Shown here in pieces: positions 1-10,406 of a stretch of 21,113 nucleotides of DNA. The stretch covers positions 1-21,113 of the forward strand of contig JAYMTA010001218.1 of the NCBI GenBank assembly GCA_036897625.1, given 5' to 3'. The notes below the pieces were generated by a model that ran no database searches, was not told the DNA's origin, and saw only the letters and a program-made list of their open reading frames with translations. Source of the DNA: Pelargonium cotyledonis (lineage: Eukaryota > Streptophyta > Magnoliopsida > Geraniales > Geraniaceae). Positions within the stretch are counted from its first letter, which is position 1. Every line of letters starts with the position of its first letter. Made by a program: the position numbers and the translations under genes.

Positions 1-116
1 ATTTGAGTAAAACGTCGTCGTCGGTGGGGTCGGATTGGACGCCGAGGTTTGCGAGTATGGACAGCTACTACGGTGGAGGACAAAGTTTAAGTGATAACTC
101 ACTTCCTATGGTATAA
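1..116 (+). CDS. 3' end of an unidentified gene (C-terminal 37 codons plus stop)
   Basis: An open frame enters from the left edge (codons in phase with position 3) and stops at TAA 114-116. The visible tail is rich in Ser, Gly and Tyr and ends in Ser-Leu-Pro-Met-Val. Codon use is GC-richer (repeated TCG, ACG and GCG) than the T-rich DNA that follows at once, which is what a plant exon followed by a 3'UTR looks like. No domain is visible and I do not recognise the family. The gene converges with KCBP. An alternative is a chance open frame, but the sharp composition change at the stop argues against that. Confidence 0.55.
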   Translation, partial: LSKTSSSVGSDWTPRFASMDSYYGGGQSLSDNSLPMV

Positions 117-1253
117 TTTTATTATTATTTTTTTAAATATCCATTTTTTTTTCAAAAGAAAAAATAGGACTTTGTGATGTTGATGCCCATTTGCATGATT
201 TTTGTTTCGTTTTTTTTTTTTTAGTTCTAATTTTCTTTGTAATGTAATTTGTGAAGTGTTTTGTATTTATTTGTAATTCTCTCTTTTCTTGGGTTAAGTT
301 TTTGTTGTGTTTTGGGGATAAAAAAATGAAGAGAGAGATGATAAACAAAATATGATTAACGACTTGTAAATAAATGAAATATGTATTGTGAAAATGGTTT
401 TACAATTTTTATTCTTTTGGTTTGTAACGAAGATGATCAGTAAAATGAATATTAAACGAGTGGACAACGGTAAGTGGTTGTTTCAAATTAATTTAAGATT
501 TCATGTTCAAGTTTGAAAATATATAGCTAAAAATAATAATTAAGTTTTGATGGCCGGTCTTTTTCGGGACACTTTCTGTTTTAGCATGTTTTGAGTGGTT
601 GATTTGTTTGGCTTGTCTGGTTCTTTGTGAACATTATTCCTCAATTATTACGAAGTTTTTGTCCACTTTGTGTGTTTATGTTTCACACGCAACTCAATTG
701 GACCGTTCAAGTGCCTATAATTATGAATTACTTTTATAGGTAGAAAATGTAAATCTCGCCACTTAGCAGATATGTTAGAACCGATAAAAAGTTGCTAAAT
801 GAAAAAGCGTTAATCTTTAGGTTCGACCCGCTACCCTTTTAGCCACACAACCTTACAGCTGAATATAATTTTAACCTCCAATCAAAAATTACATTCTATA
901 AACAAAAAAAAAAAAAGTCTAATTACAAACTTCCACATTTTCAGATGGGAAAACTCTGAAAGACAAACAAATTAACATCTTCAACTGATTCACATATTCA
1001 ATGAGCAAAATGCAACCTATATACACTATTTAGACTATACAACTTTTTTTCTTTGAGCCAAATAGCTCCCCCTAGTTACTATGTTGAAATCAGATCATCA
1101 CAAGAACCCGAGAAAAAAATTTAAAATTATATATGTATCCGCAACCCGCGATTCCTATACTAAAATCCAATCCAATTCCATTGACACGCCTACGGATCTA
1201 TAGCTCACAAGCATCGAAATATGTTTTACCTTATGCAGCGCAACTGAAACCCT
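117..1253. other. Convergent intergenic region and 3' flanks
   Basis: This lies between the stop of the left partial gene and the stop of KCBP. Positions 117-350 are very T-rich, like a plant 3'UTR. An AATAAA hexamer at 369-374 is a possible + strand polyadenylation signal. The KCBP 3'UTR should occupy the right-hand part (leftward from 1253), but I see no canonical AATAAA on the minus strand there. An A-run lies near 903-915. No gene or RNA is evident. Confidence 0.5.
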
Positions 1254-4200
1254 CTACATGGAATGCCGGTGACCTTTGGTGGGTCGCTCTTCTTGAATCT
1301 CTTCGTATTCTTCATCGTCGGCCTTCTTGCCCGCTTGCTCTTTCCAATACGCGACTAGCTTTTTCAAGCGAGCCACCTCTTTTGATGAGACGTTTTTGCT
1401 TGGGTCATTGACAATTGACCTCACTCTCGATGCGTACCTGAAAATGTAGGACCAAATTCATCAGAACAGTAGAACATTTCTGTTGTACATAGATGATAAT
1501 TCATGTTTTGGGTCAGGTTGACAAGACCTAAGCTAAACCCGACCCAAAGGAGATGTGGGTCGGGACAGGTCTATCTATACAACTAACCCGTAAAAATTTT
1601 GATTGCATTCCAGAATTTGCAAGCTCTGCTTGTGCATTTAAGAGATTGGTTCTATCAGTTCGTGTAAACTAGATGTAGAGCATTATATTCGAGCATTTGA
1701 TAAATATATAGATGTGCATAGTTGAGAACGATGGAAAAGCATACATGAGGGAATTGTACGTCTCGTCCACGTTTGACTCAGCAGGCGATACGTTCACAAA
1801 CATGAGTGTCTTTGCGTTACCTCCAAGAGAATCACTCATTAACATAGTCAACTTGTGGTTTCTATAAGGTATATGTTGACCTCCAGAGGACAAAGCACTA
1901 ATCACATCTCCAAGTGCCGATAGCGATTTGTTGATGCTTTGAGCTTCCTTCAATTGACTGCCCGAAGAACCTGACTTTTTTATTCGTTCGGATCCGGCAA
2001 GATCGACAAAACTCAACTGCACGTGGTTTTATATTAAAATATATTTAACCCTTAACACGAGTAAAAGTATGAAGCAAGTTCTTAGAAGATAACACATAGA
2101 GGTTTGGAGTTCATACCTTTCCTCTCGCAACGGATTGAGTTTGAAGATTAGTACTTTCGATCACAATTGAAAGAATCAAATGAGATCTTGAACTTTCTTC
2201 ATTCATTTGGGTCCCAGACGTATGTCGTTGTTCAGATCCTCTTTGAATGATGCTTTTTAGCTCCTCAAAGGTTAAAATTGGAATTACTGTTATATTATCT
2301 ACTGATACCATGCCCTACAAGCAAATCAACCAACTATTTAGATCATTTAAAAGAAATCACCATAACGAAAAAGCTAGCATAGGGCTCAGTAATAAAAATA
2401 TTGTGCACCTCATTGATCATTTCATAATTTAGTAACAGAGTTGACAATTTGGGTTTCGAGACGGGTTTTAGGTGTGGGTTGATAATTCTTAAACCAACCC
2501 AGACCCAATGGAGGAGTGAGTTTCAGGTCGCGGGGTCAGGCTGGGTTGAGACTTTTACGTAGAAAAAATGTGCATGTGAGTATGGGTTGCTGACCCGACC
2601 CACATTTTTCAATGGCAAACACAATCTGAAAATTATTCAAGCTTATTTAATGCAACCAGAACCTATGGGTCAAATTTCAAATACCCGGCGGTTCGAATCC
2701 AAATTGCCAACTCTATTCAGTATTGTGTTAACAAAATTGCAAATCGTGATTGATCTACAAAGGTCATTACCTTTGAATCTTTCTTGATATCTAATTTTGG
2801 ACGTTTTGCATTTCTTGGCAAAAGAAGATCCATAAGTGTATCCTGGTACAACTCCACCATATATGCCTGTATATATACAAGATCAATCATCAATGTCAAG
2901 TGCTTGTGGAGAAGAAAAATATGTAAATCAGTAAATGCATTTTCTCAGGAATACAATTCTTACAATGATAGTTTGCAAACAAAATTACCTTTAGCGAAAA
3001 TGAAAATTTGTTGCTATCTCGCCTTATAATTTTGAAAAGCTCTGATGTAGCTCGTGGTGTAAGTCCAGGATTGTTCTCTGTCCCATATATCGTGAAAGTT
3101 TTCCCAGAACCAGTTTGACCATAAGCAAATATGCACACATTGTATCCATCTATAGCAGATTGCACCAAATACTGCAAAGGTAGTACCACAAGTTAGACAA
3201 AATTACGAGTTTAAGAACAACTTATTGATGAACAAGTCTAAATCATGCTTTCTTTAGCAAAATAAACATAAACGTCAAATTTCACTTACCCTTGTATCTT
3301 CAAACACTTCCTCCTGAGGGGCATTACCATCAAATACACGATCATAAATATGCTGCTTTGCTTTCTCGTCTTTCCAAGGATGCTCAATCGTAAACTCATC
3401 AGGACTTTTAACCAAATCCTTTTCTCTTTCAGTGATCTCCTTTTCACTCAGAGGTCTTAATCGACAGAAAACTCGAATTTTGCCTTTCATATCTGAAATA
3501 TTGTAAATGGAAATGTTACTTTGGTGACGTAAATAAAGAATTGCAAGTACTTACAGATTGCATATGTGTAGCAAAAAAGTTCTGAAGTAGTCTTTGTACA
3601 GTTGTACTATCTCATTTGTTCCATTATAGTCATTGCACTATTTTTCTGTTCTAGTTTAGCCCAAACTTAATACTTTGCTACAATTCAGTCCAAAGTTTCC
3701 CCAAAAGTGTTGCAGAAATAAAAACATTTTGTTAAACAGTGAAGGGGCAGATATTAAAGTTCGGTGACCTGGATTTTTGGGAACACTTTAAACTAAATTG
3801 GAACAAAATGAATAAATTTGGACTAGACTGAAATAAAAAATAGCACATGGACAAAATGGATGAAATGAGATAATACATTGACTAATTTAAAACTTTTTCT
3901 AAACAAAAAGATACAACCAACTCAAAATATTTCAAGACAAAACACACCTTCTATAGTATTAAAATACCGCTTCCTTAAAACTTGTTCTTCCTTGTAGAGC
4001 GTCTCTAGCTCGGCTAGTTGAGCTCCTTGCATCCTCAAGATTGCAGCAGTTTGCTCATTCTTTCTATCAATATCCTAAAAAAAGTAGATTTTGTTGAAGT
4101 AAAATCTTAAAATCTTCTCGATTTACACAACACAATATAAAATGAATGGTCCAATACAAATTTACCTCTTTCATTTCTCTGAGGTCTTCTAATTCTTTTA

Positions 4201-7200
4201 AATTAATATGTAATGAAGCAAGCTCAGCATTACTTGTTACAAGTGTTGCTTTAGTGACACTTAATTCTTGTGTAACAATTGCCAGCTTCTTTTCAAGGTC
4301 AGACATTCGAAGCTTTAAAGCCTTGCGCTCTTGCTCAAAGTTCTTCTCAAGAGAACCGAACTGCATTTTAACAATCACAATGAACTTTAACATATTAACC
4401 GAAAGTGATTCATCAAATCCAATTGAAGAAATAATGACATTACCTCGTCAACTTTCTTCTTTTCAAGTTTTGCAATCCTCTGTTCCAGCAGCGATTTATC
4501 ATTTATCAGTCGCTTCGTAGCTTCTTCCGCTGCATGTAACTCCTCGTTACGAATTCTCAAGTCTTCCTGAAGCTTGTTTAATACCTGCAGTGCAAATAGT
4601 CCATAGTGACTTATCATTCAAGCAATAATGGTGAAAATGTATTAAACACATGTAGAGGTGTTATTGAGACAAATAAAAAATGTGTATGTAACTAAGTAAA
4701 AAATATATATTTTAAATCATACATAGTATATATTAATCATAAAAAAATGAACAAACCGGCTTGCGAGCCTATCGAGTCTCAAGGGTTCGGCTCAAGCTCA
4801 GCTTGTTTATTAAATGAGCCTTAGGCTTGTATTCTAGAGCTCAATTATAACGAGCTTGAGCCGAATATTTAGGAAGCCAAGTTTGAGCGGCTCGTTAAAG
4901 GCTCCATTTGTTCACAACGCTAAACAAGAAAGCAATTTCTTTCCTTTCATTAATAAAAAGACGCAATCCATCAGTATAATGCACATTTACTCCAAAATTT
5001 ACCTGGTTAGTTGATCCAACTAGATCCTTCTTAGCATTATTTTCCAATGCTAGATTACTCAGCTTCACTTCAATGTTTTTCTTCTCCCGTAGTGCAGCCT
5101 AATAGAAGAGACAAGAACTAATATTAGGGATTAAACAAATGTAAGTTTAATGAACGGAGAGATTCACAGTTGACCCGAACCCACCTGAAGAGCTTCATCT
5201 TTTTCATTACACAATGATCTGAGCTTATCAAGATCAGATTCAACATCTGCCAAGTTCTGCTTTTCATATTTCAAGGTATCTTTCAGGCCTTCCAATTCCT
5301 CTCGCAGCTTTACTTCCTGCTCCTGCTTCTCACGCATTTCTTCAAGCAGCTATATAGACGCAATACACTTATTAATATCAAGTGTTATTTGTATGAGATG
5401 AAATGGTTCATAAGAAAATCCTTGGAAAACAGTAAATAAACACTACTACAAGGGGTGCTCAACAGGTCAATCAAACTCATGTCCGAAGCGGGACTGTAAA
5501 TAGGAAGTTTTGAGGACCGGGACTGGACTACAAGACTGGTATATAACTGACCGAACTAGAATTGCATGGGACCAAGACCAATTGGACCAAAAGTATTTTT
5601 AAGTTAAAAAAAATACTTTTTTAAGCCAAAAAGTTAAAATTTGGAGAGCAATAATAGTGGATTGTACCAAAAGTACTAGTATTTTTTTTATCAATCAATA
5701 TTGTAAAAGAATAATAAAATAAATAATAATAATTCCGATCCGGGCTGGATGTGACTGGGACCGGAAACTATTACATATGACCAAACTGGATCTATTCGGT
5801 CCGGTCCAAAATACGGAAAAACCTCAACAAAAAAAACCCAAACTAGACTCAGGATCTCATTGTTTCTCTCATGAGAAGGTGCCAATATTTACCAATCCTA
5901 AAAGAAGATACGAGGGTATAACAATGCTTATTTTTTCAGAGTAGATTCATTTCCACTTAACTTAATTACTCTAACCAACAAAATAAACTTTTGTTCTAAT
6001 GCTTACTTGATCAGTGTACTTCTGGGATTCCTCAACAGCTTTCAACAAATCTTGAACGCGTTTCTCATACACTTCCATACTTGGAGGCTTAAAAGTGCTA
6101 GGAAGATCTCCGTTCACTGAACTGCTACTAGAAGACCGTGTTTTAGAGTAGCGACGCAGCATAACATCATTTATATGTGTTTGAAGAGCAACACAAATTT
6201 CTTCTCCCTGCTTAGAAGAAAGTATTAACTCCCAAGTAGAGAACTAAGAGCAGCAAGAAGCTTAAAATCTACGAAGTAGAGCACTTATGGGTAGAAAATA
6301 ACAGATCGAGAGGTGTGCGAACCTGCTTGGTTTCAAACTGAAATATGTGAAGAACGCCGGCAACTCTCATTTTGAAGAAAACAGCAGTATTGCTGCTGCC
6401 AAATTGCATTATATCTCTAAGCTCTGCAGAATGTAAATATTCTTTTGGAACTGGGCGGAAAAAGTGAACCTATATGAAAACATACAAAATATTATCGAGC
6501 CGCATCACAAAGCAAGTTATTTTAAAACCAATATATTTATGATATATAACTAAGACTCACCCCGCGTTTATTAATGCCCAAGACTATCCGCCCAGGCAGA
6601 AGTCCAATGGGATCATCAATCTTGCGAACACTGAAGAAAACTGAATTACCGTAAGGAAGGGTTCTCAATATCCTCAAGAATTGTTGTCTTGCATCATCCT
6701 TTGTCAAATGTTCCTATGATGAAACAGAAGCATCTTATATAAGTTAATTTGCACTAAAATTGTCACCATCAATTGAAAATAAATATCCCCAAAAAATGTC
6801 CAGCTGATTAATTTTATATAACCAAATTTGAAAGAGAAACAACAAATGTCATTCTACAGTTAGCGGCCAAAATAAGATTTGTTTGGGAAATAAAAAATTT
6901 AAAATCTCATGGTTAGAGAACAAAAGTCATGTACTACAATCAAACGTAACAATAGTCTAAAAAAAAGGAATATCAAGAAATCTAGGTTTTACCAATGAAT
7001 TGTAGCGAGAAAGAATATCCAACTCCCATTCCCGCTTTGCCCTGGTTATTGCAATTTGCCTTGGTAGGAATCGTTCCAGAAGTGAATTCCAGTCACTAAA
7101 AATATACAAGACTCAGCAAGTGAACATTGACTAGAATGTAAAAGAATAGGAAATTCTATCATACACAAAAAATGGAGCAATGAAGTAGATAAATGTGATG

Positions 7201-10147
7201 AAGTAAGATAAAGTAATAGAAATCAAATAAAGAAAAAGAATACTGACGTGCATAATTCGGGGCTACCAACAAATCCAATCTCAACTAAGATTTGTAATGC
7301 AGACAGCTGCGCAGCATCATCCCTCCCAACAGGATAGTTGCCCAAAATATAATCATGTTGCAACTGTAACAACATAACCAATAATCACCAAATCTGAACG
7401 TCAAAATCTTAACCTAGAAACTGTACGACTGAAACTTGGAAGTACTTATTCCACTTTTGAAAGTTCCTATAGGCAAAAGGGAAGAGAAAGGGGAGAGAAG
7501 AAGGGATCATAGTTCTTTTAGAAGCATTACTGCCTTGGTTTTTGCACACAGAAAAAAATGACTTACACCGCCAAAATACCTGAACATATGACAACTGCAC
7601 GAACATTTGGTCTGCAATTGCTTCATCTGACTCCCGAAACAGCCTTTTTTTGAAAGTCAATTTGCAATGCAAAATTTCTCCTTTACTTCGATCCTTTGCT
7701 GCCTTGAAGTCAGCCAGCAAATCCCCAATGTATTTGTTATCATCTAGTCCGATATACTCCTCTATGGAAACATAGTACTAGTTAGATAGTTGTCTCAGAT
7801 TAGCATAATTAAAGAAACACTGAAGTAAATGTATCTGGACAAAATATATACCATTTCCAGGATCAGGAGACTTAGAGCCGGTAACAACTTTGCGGCATTC
7901 AAACAAAGTAAAGCTAGAATACGCTGAAAGTTTTATTATCCCTGCAAGTTCCTGAAGCATGCATAAATTTAGTTAATGCAATAATAATAATCTCTTATTT
8001 AGAACTAGAGTAATGGTAGGGAATAATTTATACCTCCTAAATTGTCAAAATAACATGTCAAACAACATTTTTAGACAATGGCATAAACTTTTCATGCGGC
8101 ATGGTACCTAGTCTAGCAATGTTATTCCTACGGTTTCATTATGCTACTATGTTCAATAGTGAAATAGATTTCATAGTGGCCCACTATTAAGTTGATCCAT
8201 CCTTAATTTTATATTGAAGTTAAAATATTCATTCCTCCAAGTCAGTATTTAAAATGCTATATTGCACGGTGAAGTATAGAAGGTTTATAAGTACCTCAAC
8301 TGCATCGGCCACTGTTGTTGCCATGTCGTATGCAATTTCTTCAAAAGTTTCGTCCAAAAAAAATACTATAGTAGTAAGCTTTCTACCCGTTAAGAGGGCT
8401 TCGATCTCTTCGCGTCCCGGTATTGTGTGTCTGGGACCAGCCTTAACAGTGCGCTTCAAAGTATTTAACGTGTTTAAGGCAAGAACTTGAACCTCAGAGT
8501 CAGTACTCACACCATGCGCTACGTTATGAACATACTCCGACAGGTATCCACCAATATCCTTGCTGGGAGCCATGGAGGATGCACATAAATACATGAGTTC
8601 CCAAGCCTTGATCAAGTACTGCCTGTAATATCAAAATGAATAAAGATGCAATATATGACAAAAAAAGGACGATTAGCACCAATAGTGAAGACACATAAAA
8701 ACAACTAACATTTTGAGGGAAAAAGTTCATAGTTTTATACCTATCTGGATTATTTCTGGTTTGTTTTGAAATTTGAACAAAAAGTTCATCACGAAGCTCC
8801 GACCGCTTCAATGTTTGCTTATATAACTTCCCTACAAGTTCTATCCTTTCATCGAGACTGGGTGGAGTTACTCGATCAGATGAATCAACTCCAATATATT
8901 TTAATATTATCTGGAACAATTTTGTTGCTCGACTCACCAGATCACTGTTAATTTTAAGTAAGGAAGTCGGTATTGGATCCTGTGAGGAAGTTGAAAGTTA
9001 GCTACCCTTGGGTCATTTAGTTCTATAACAATGCACAATCATGAAGCACAGGATGTATGATCACCTTTTGAAAACACAGCATGTCCTCAAACGTGAACTT
9101 CTCCCGAACTTGAGGACCTACAGATTTCTTAGAAAAAAAACCACGTTTCCCAGCAGAATTGATCTGTTTCTGCATCATCCTTAAAAATCCTTCCACCTAT
9201 ACAAATACCAAGGAACTTTCAAGAAGATTTCGATAGCCAGTTCTTTTATTCACGGTATAGATTTGACATATTGCATTAATAGCTAGACAATGAATTTTCC
9301 TACCTGAAATCTATCGATCAATGGTATAGCGCCAGCAAGTTCTGCTGGAATAGCCATTGACAGGGTTGAAGGTGTACTGAAACAAACAATAAAAAATGAA
9401 GTAAAGGACTTAGCTCCCAAGCAAAAACTGGAATAACACAATCAAACCAAAAACTAAATTGAACAAAACTGCAAAACACAACAGATTAATCCAAGTTCAA
9501 ACATTTCTGAAAGTCCAAATGAAAAAGCAACTAAATTTGACATTCCTCTAGATTAGTGAATACAAAAATATAGGCAATGCCTGAACTTGAATGAAGTAAA
9601 GCACTATGCTCCCAAGCAGAACCAAGAACAACACTACCATAACAAAAACCATCAATTGCCAACACACATCGAAAACTAAATTGAAAGAAATTGCGAGACA
9701 CAAAAGATTAACTCAACCTCAAATCATAAAAAATAGGCAAAGCAGGTCAATCAAGCCATTGCTCAAACTTGAATTTCAGCTCAAAATCAACTAAACAGTG
9801 AGCAACAGAACAGGATCAGGCTAGTCAAGCAACAAAATCTACAGAATCATATCATACACTCGTGAATCCAAATCCGCAAAACCAATCCATCTCCATAAAT
9901 AAAAGCAACAAAGTAGGTAAGCTCTTAAAAAGCTAAAGCTGAACATTAACTTCAAAAATATTCAAAAAAATAATACTCACGGAGGTGCAAAATTGGAACC
10001 GTCACTGTCATATCCTCCGTCGCCATTGGAGAAAGCAGCAGAAGCATGGCTATGCAGAGGACTCTCTTCATTACCATTGCTGGAGCCGAAAGAAGACCTG
10101 CTCGTTCTCATGCTCTGCGCCATCGATGGCGGCAAATCAATAGTCAT
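1254..10147 (-). CDS. KCBP: Kinesin-like calmodulin-binding protein (KCBP/ZWICHEL), minus-end-directed kinesin-14, 23 coding exons
   Basis: Exons in transcript order: 10147-9981, 9376-9304, 9196-9065, 8979-8741, 8622-8295, 7951-7852, 7761-7580, 7363-7248, 7095-6993, 6713-6561, 6469-6323, 6207-6007, 5349-5185, 5098-5003, 4584-4444, 4360-4166, 4074-3948, 3492-3290, 3171-2989, 2866-2771, 2314-2117, 2016-1745, 1437-1254. All introns are GT-AG. The lengths sum to 3801 bp: 1266 residues plus TAG, against about 1260 in Arabidopsis ZWICHEL. Order: low-complexity N-terminus, MyTH4 (~122-284), FERM (~285-597), coiled coil (~605-885), motor (~890-1213), calmodulin-binding helix (~1226-1244), acidic tail. 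Motor signatures are P-loop GQTGSGKT (974-981), switch I NEESSRSH (1087-1094) and switch II DLAGSE (1120-1125). The motor is C-terminal behind a kinesin-14-type neck, which predicts minus-end motility. Family knowledge: a Ca2+/calmodulin- and KIC-regulated motor in trichome branching and the division apparatus. The start is the first ATG in the exon after the 5'UTR intron. Confidence 0.97.
1287..1379 (-). other. KCBP: KCBP calmodulin-binding helix and acidic C-terminal coil
   Basis: Residues about 1226-1244 contain [16 protein letters not shown], a basic amphipathic helix with Trp1237, matching the known calmodulin-binding site of KCBP. An acidic stretch of about 12 residues (Asp-Asp-Glu-Glu-Tyr-Glu-Glu-type) follows at once, then a short basic end ([10 protein letters not shown]). 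Family knowledge: Ca2+-calmodulin or the EF-hand protein KIC binds the helix and blocks microtubule binding, and the acidic segment takes part in that autoregulation. Both parts are present, so Ca2+ inhibition is likely retained. Confidence 0.9.
1416..3492 (-). other. KCBP: KCBP kinesin motor-domain exons
   Basis: Six exons encode about residues 889-1213. The core opens with [18 protein letters not shown], the usual kinesin-14 motor start directly behind the neck helix. Nucleotide-binding elements are intact: P-loop GQTGSGKT, switch I NEESSRSH and switch II DLAGSE. The microtubule-contact region [19 protein letters not shown] and the late motif [16 protein letters not shown] are also intact. 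No catalytic residue is missing and no frame break is seen, so the motor should hydrolyse ATP and move on microtubules. The last exon junction splits the Met codon (AT|G). Confidence 0.95.
2445..2615. repeat. GGGTC/GACCC-rich degenerate repeat, in a KCBP intron
   Basis: Within the intron 2315-2770, GGGTT/GGGTC words (2452-2550) face ACCCGACCCA (2594-2603) in opposite orientation, again suggesting collapsed inverted arms. A smaller block of the same type lies in the last intron (about 1510-1585), where ACCCGACCC and GGGTCGGG occur 25 bp apart. Both are intronic and away from splice sites. Confidence 0.65.
3574..3902. mobile_element. Foldback/long-TIR MITE-like element in a KCBP intron
   Basis: The intron between the 4074-3948 and 3492-3290 exons contains two inverted arms of about 95-100 bp: left about 3574-3672, right about 3806-3901. 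Matching words are AAAAAGTT...TAGTC at both outer ends, TATCTCATTT (left about 3608-3617, complement of 3863-3872) and a shared GCACTATTTTT/GCTATTTTTT segment, then a shared AGTCCAAA-type segment. Weaker pairing continues inward, so most of the element can fold into one hairpin. There is no coding capacity. A Mutator-like or foldback MITE is most likely; I could not define a clear target-site duplication. Confidence 0.7.
4750..4920. repeat. GAGCTTGAGCC-type repeat with hairpin, in a KCBP intron
   Basis: The intron 4585-5002 holds about 160 bp dominated by CGGCT, GAGCC, GAGCTT and GGCTCG words. A perfect 14-bp inverted repeat, TTCGGCTCAAGCTC (4786-4799) against its complement at 4852-4865, would form a stem with a loop of about 52 nt. 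Such GAGCTCGAGCC-rich segments are scattered through many plant genomes. The class of the parent element is not clear to me. Confidence 0.7.
5500..5840. repeat. GGTCCGGTCC/GGGACCGG-type degenerate repeat, in a KCBP intron
   Basis: The intron 5350-6006 contains two clusters (about 5500-5600 and 5730-5820) rich in GGACCGGGAC, GGACCAA, CTGGGACCGG and GGTCCGGTCC, separated by an AT-rich stretch. The right cluster reads broadly as the complement of the left, as expected for a decayed inverted repeat. There is no coding content. Confidence 0.6.
6157..8381 (-). other. KCBP: KCBP FERM domain-coding exons
   Basis: About residues 285-597 are spread over eight exons, starting in the 8622-8295 exon and ending in the 6207-6007 exon. 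The ubiquitin-like first lobe begins at [16 protein letters not shown]. The central helical lobe includes [17 protein letters not shown]. The PH-like last lobe runs from [15 protein letters not shown] to the helix [17 protein letters not shown]. The MyTH4-FERM pairing on a kinesin is restricted to the KCBP family within plants and green algae and resembles myosin VII/X tails. It links the motor to cargo or membrane/cytoskeletal partners. Confidence 0.88.
8382..9070 (-). other. KCBP: KCBP MyTH4 domain-coding exons
   Basis: Parts of three exons (9196-9065, 8979-8741, 8622-8295) encode about residues 122-284. Visible landmarks are [10 protein letters not shown] at the start, the [15 protein letters not shown] helix, KQTRNNPDR split by an intron within the Arg codon (AG|G), and [12 protein letters not shown]. 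MyTH4 domains are known microtubule-binding modules in myosin and kinesin tails. In KCBP this N-terminal tail gives a second, ATP-independent microtubule contact. The module boundaries are inferred from family knowledge. Confidence 0.9.
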
Positions 10148-10343
10148 TCCACTCAAATCACACCTAAAATGAACCAAAAATTTGAAAATAAACAAATAAA
10201 CAATCTCAGAAACTCAGATTCAGATCGATAGACAGAAACAGAACCGATCGGAGAATAGAAGAAAAGTGAAATGGAAGTGAAATTGAGAGGAAAATCAGCA
10301 CCTGAGAATTGTGAAACGGAGAGCGATGGAGAGAGATCTGAGC

Positions 10344-10364
10344 TCAGTTTACGAAACGAAACAT
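10344..10364 (-). promoter_or_regulatory. Upstream ORF of six codons in the KCBP leader
   Basis: On the minus strand, ATG at 10364-10362 opens MFRFVN and stops at TGA 10346-10344, all within the first leader exon. It lies about 80 nt upstream of the KCBP ATG in the spliced leader and does not overlap it. Its effect depends on the real transcription start being to the right of 10364, which is inferred from the exon-like leader. Confidence 0.45.
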
Positions 10365-10404
10365 CAATTTTTTTGGAAGCAGAACACAACAGCGACACAG
10401 TGAA

Positions 10405-10406
<2 letters not shown>

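Larger units (their letters stand above)
3948..6130 (-). other. KCBP: KCBP coiled-coil stalk exons
   Basis: Six exons (6207-6007 in part, 5349-5185, 5098-5003, 4584-4444, 4360-4166, 4074-3948) encode about 270 residues dense in Glu, Lys, Leu and Gln with heptad-like spacing of Leu (for example [17 protein letters not shown]). This is the dimerising stalk; it ends in the neck helix just before the motor. Five of these six exons are multiples of three, so single-exon skipping would shorten the coil without breaking frame. That is a point to bear in mind when reading transcript variants. Confidence 0.85.

Noticed and set aside
1133-1411. 92-codon open frame on the + strand
   Set aside because: It lies antisense to the last KCBP exon, whose minus-strand frame gives the calmodulin-binding helix; the + frame is a shadow without a domain.
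2690-2715. GGTTCGAATCC, an exact match to a tRNA B box
   Set aside because: No A box at the right distance and no cloverleaf can be drawn from the upstream 60 bp, so neither a tRNA gene nor a clear SINE.
4146-4520. 124-codon open frame on the + strand
   Set aside because: Antisense to two KCBP coiled-coil exons; its length comes from the Glu/Lys/Leu-rich codons on the other strand.
7409-7720. Extended minus-strand frame running past the exon border at 7580
   Set aside because: Residues after SYVQ are intron translation; the GT donor at 7579 and the matching next exon at 7363 give the conserved LQHDY continuation.
8009-8153. Weak inverted likeness between TAATGGTAGGGAATAAT and the complement of ATTCCTACGGTTTCATTA in a KCBP intron
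   Set aside because: Only about 15 bp agree and a gap is needed; no target duplication, so not enough for a MITE call.
8254-8490. 78-codon open frame on the + strand
   Set aside because: Antisense to the MyTH4/FERM exon 8622-8295 of KCBP and without recognisable content.
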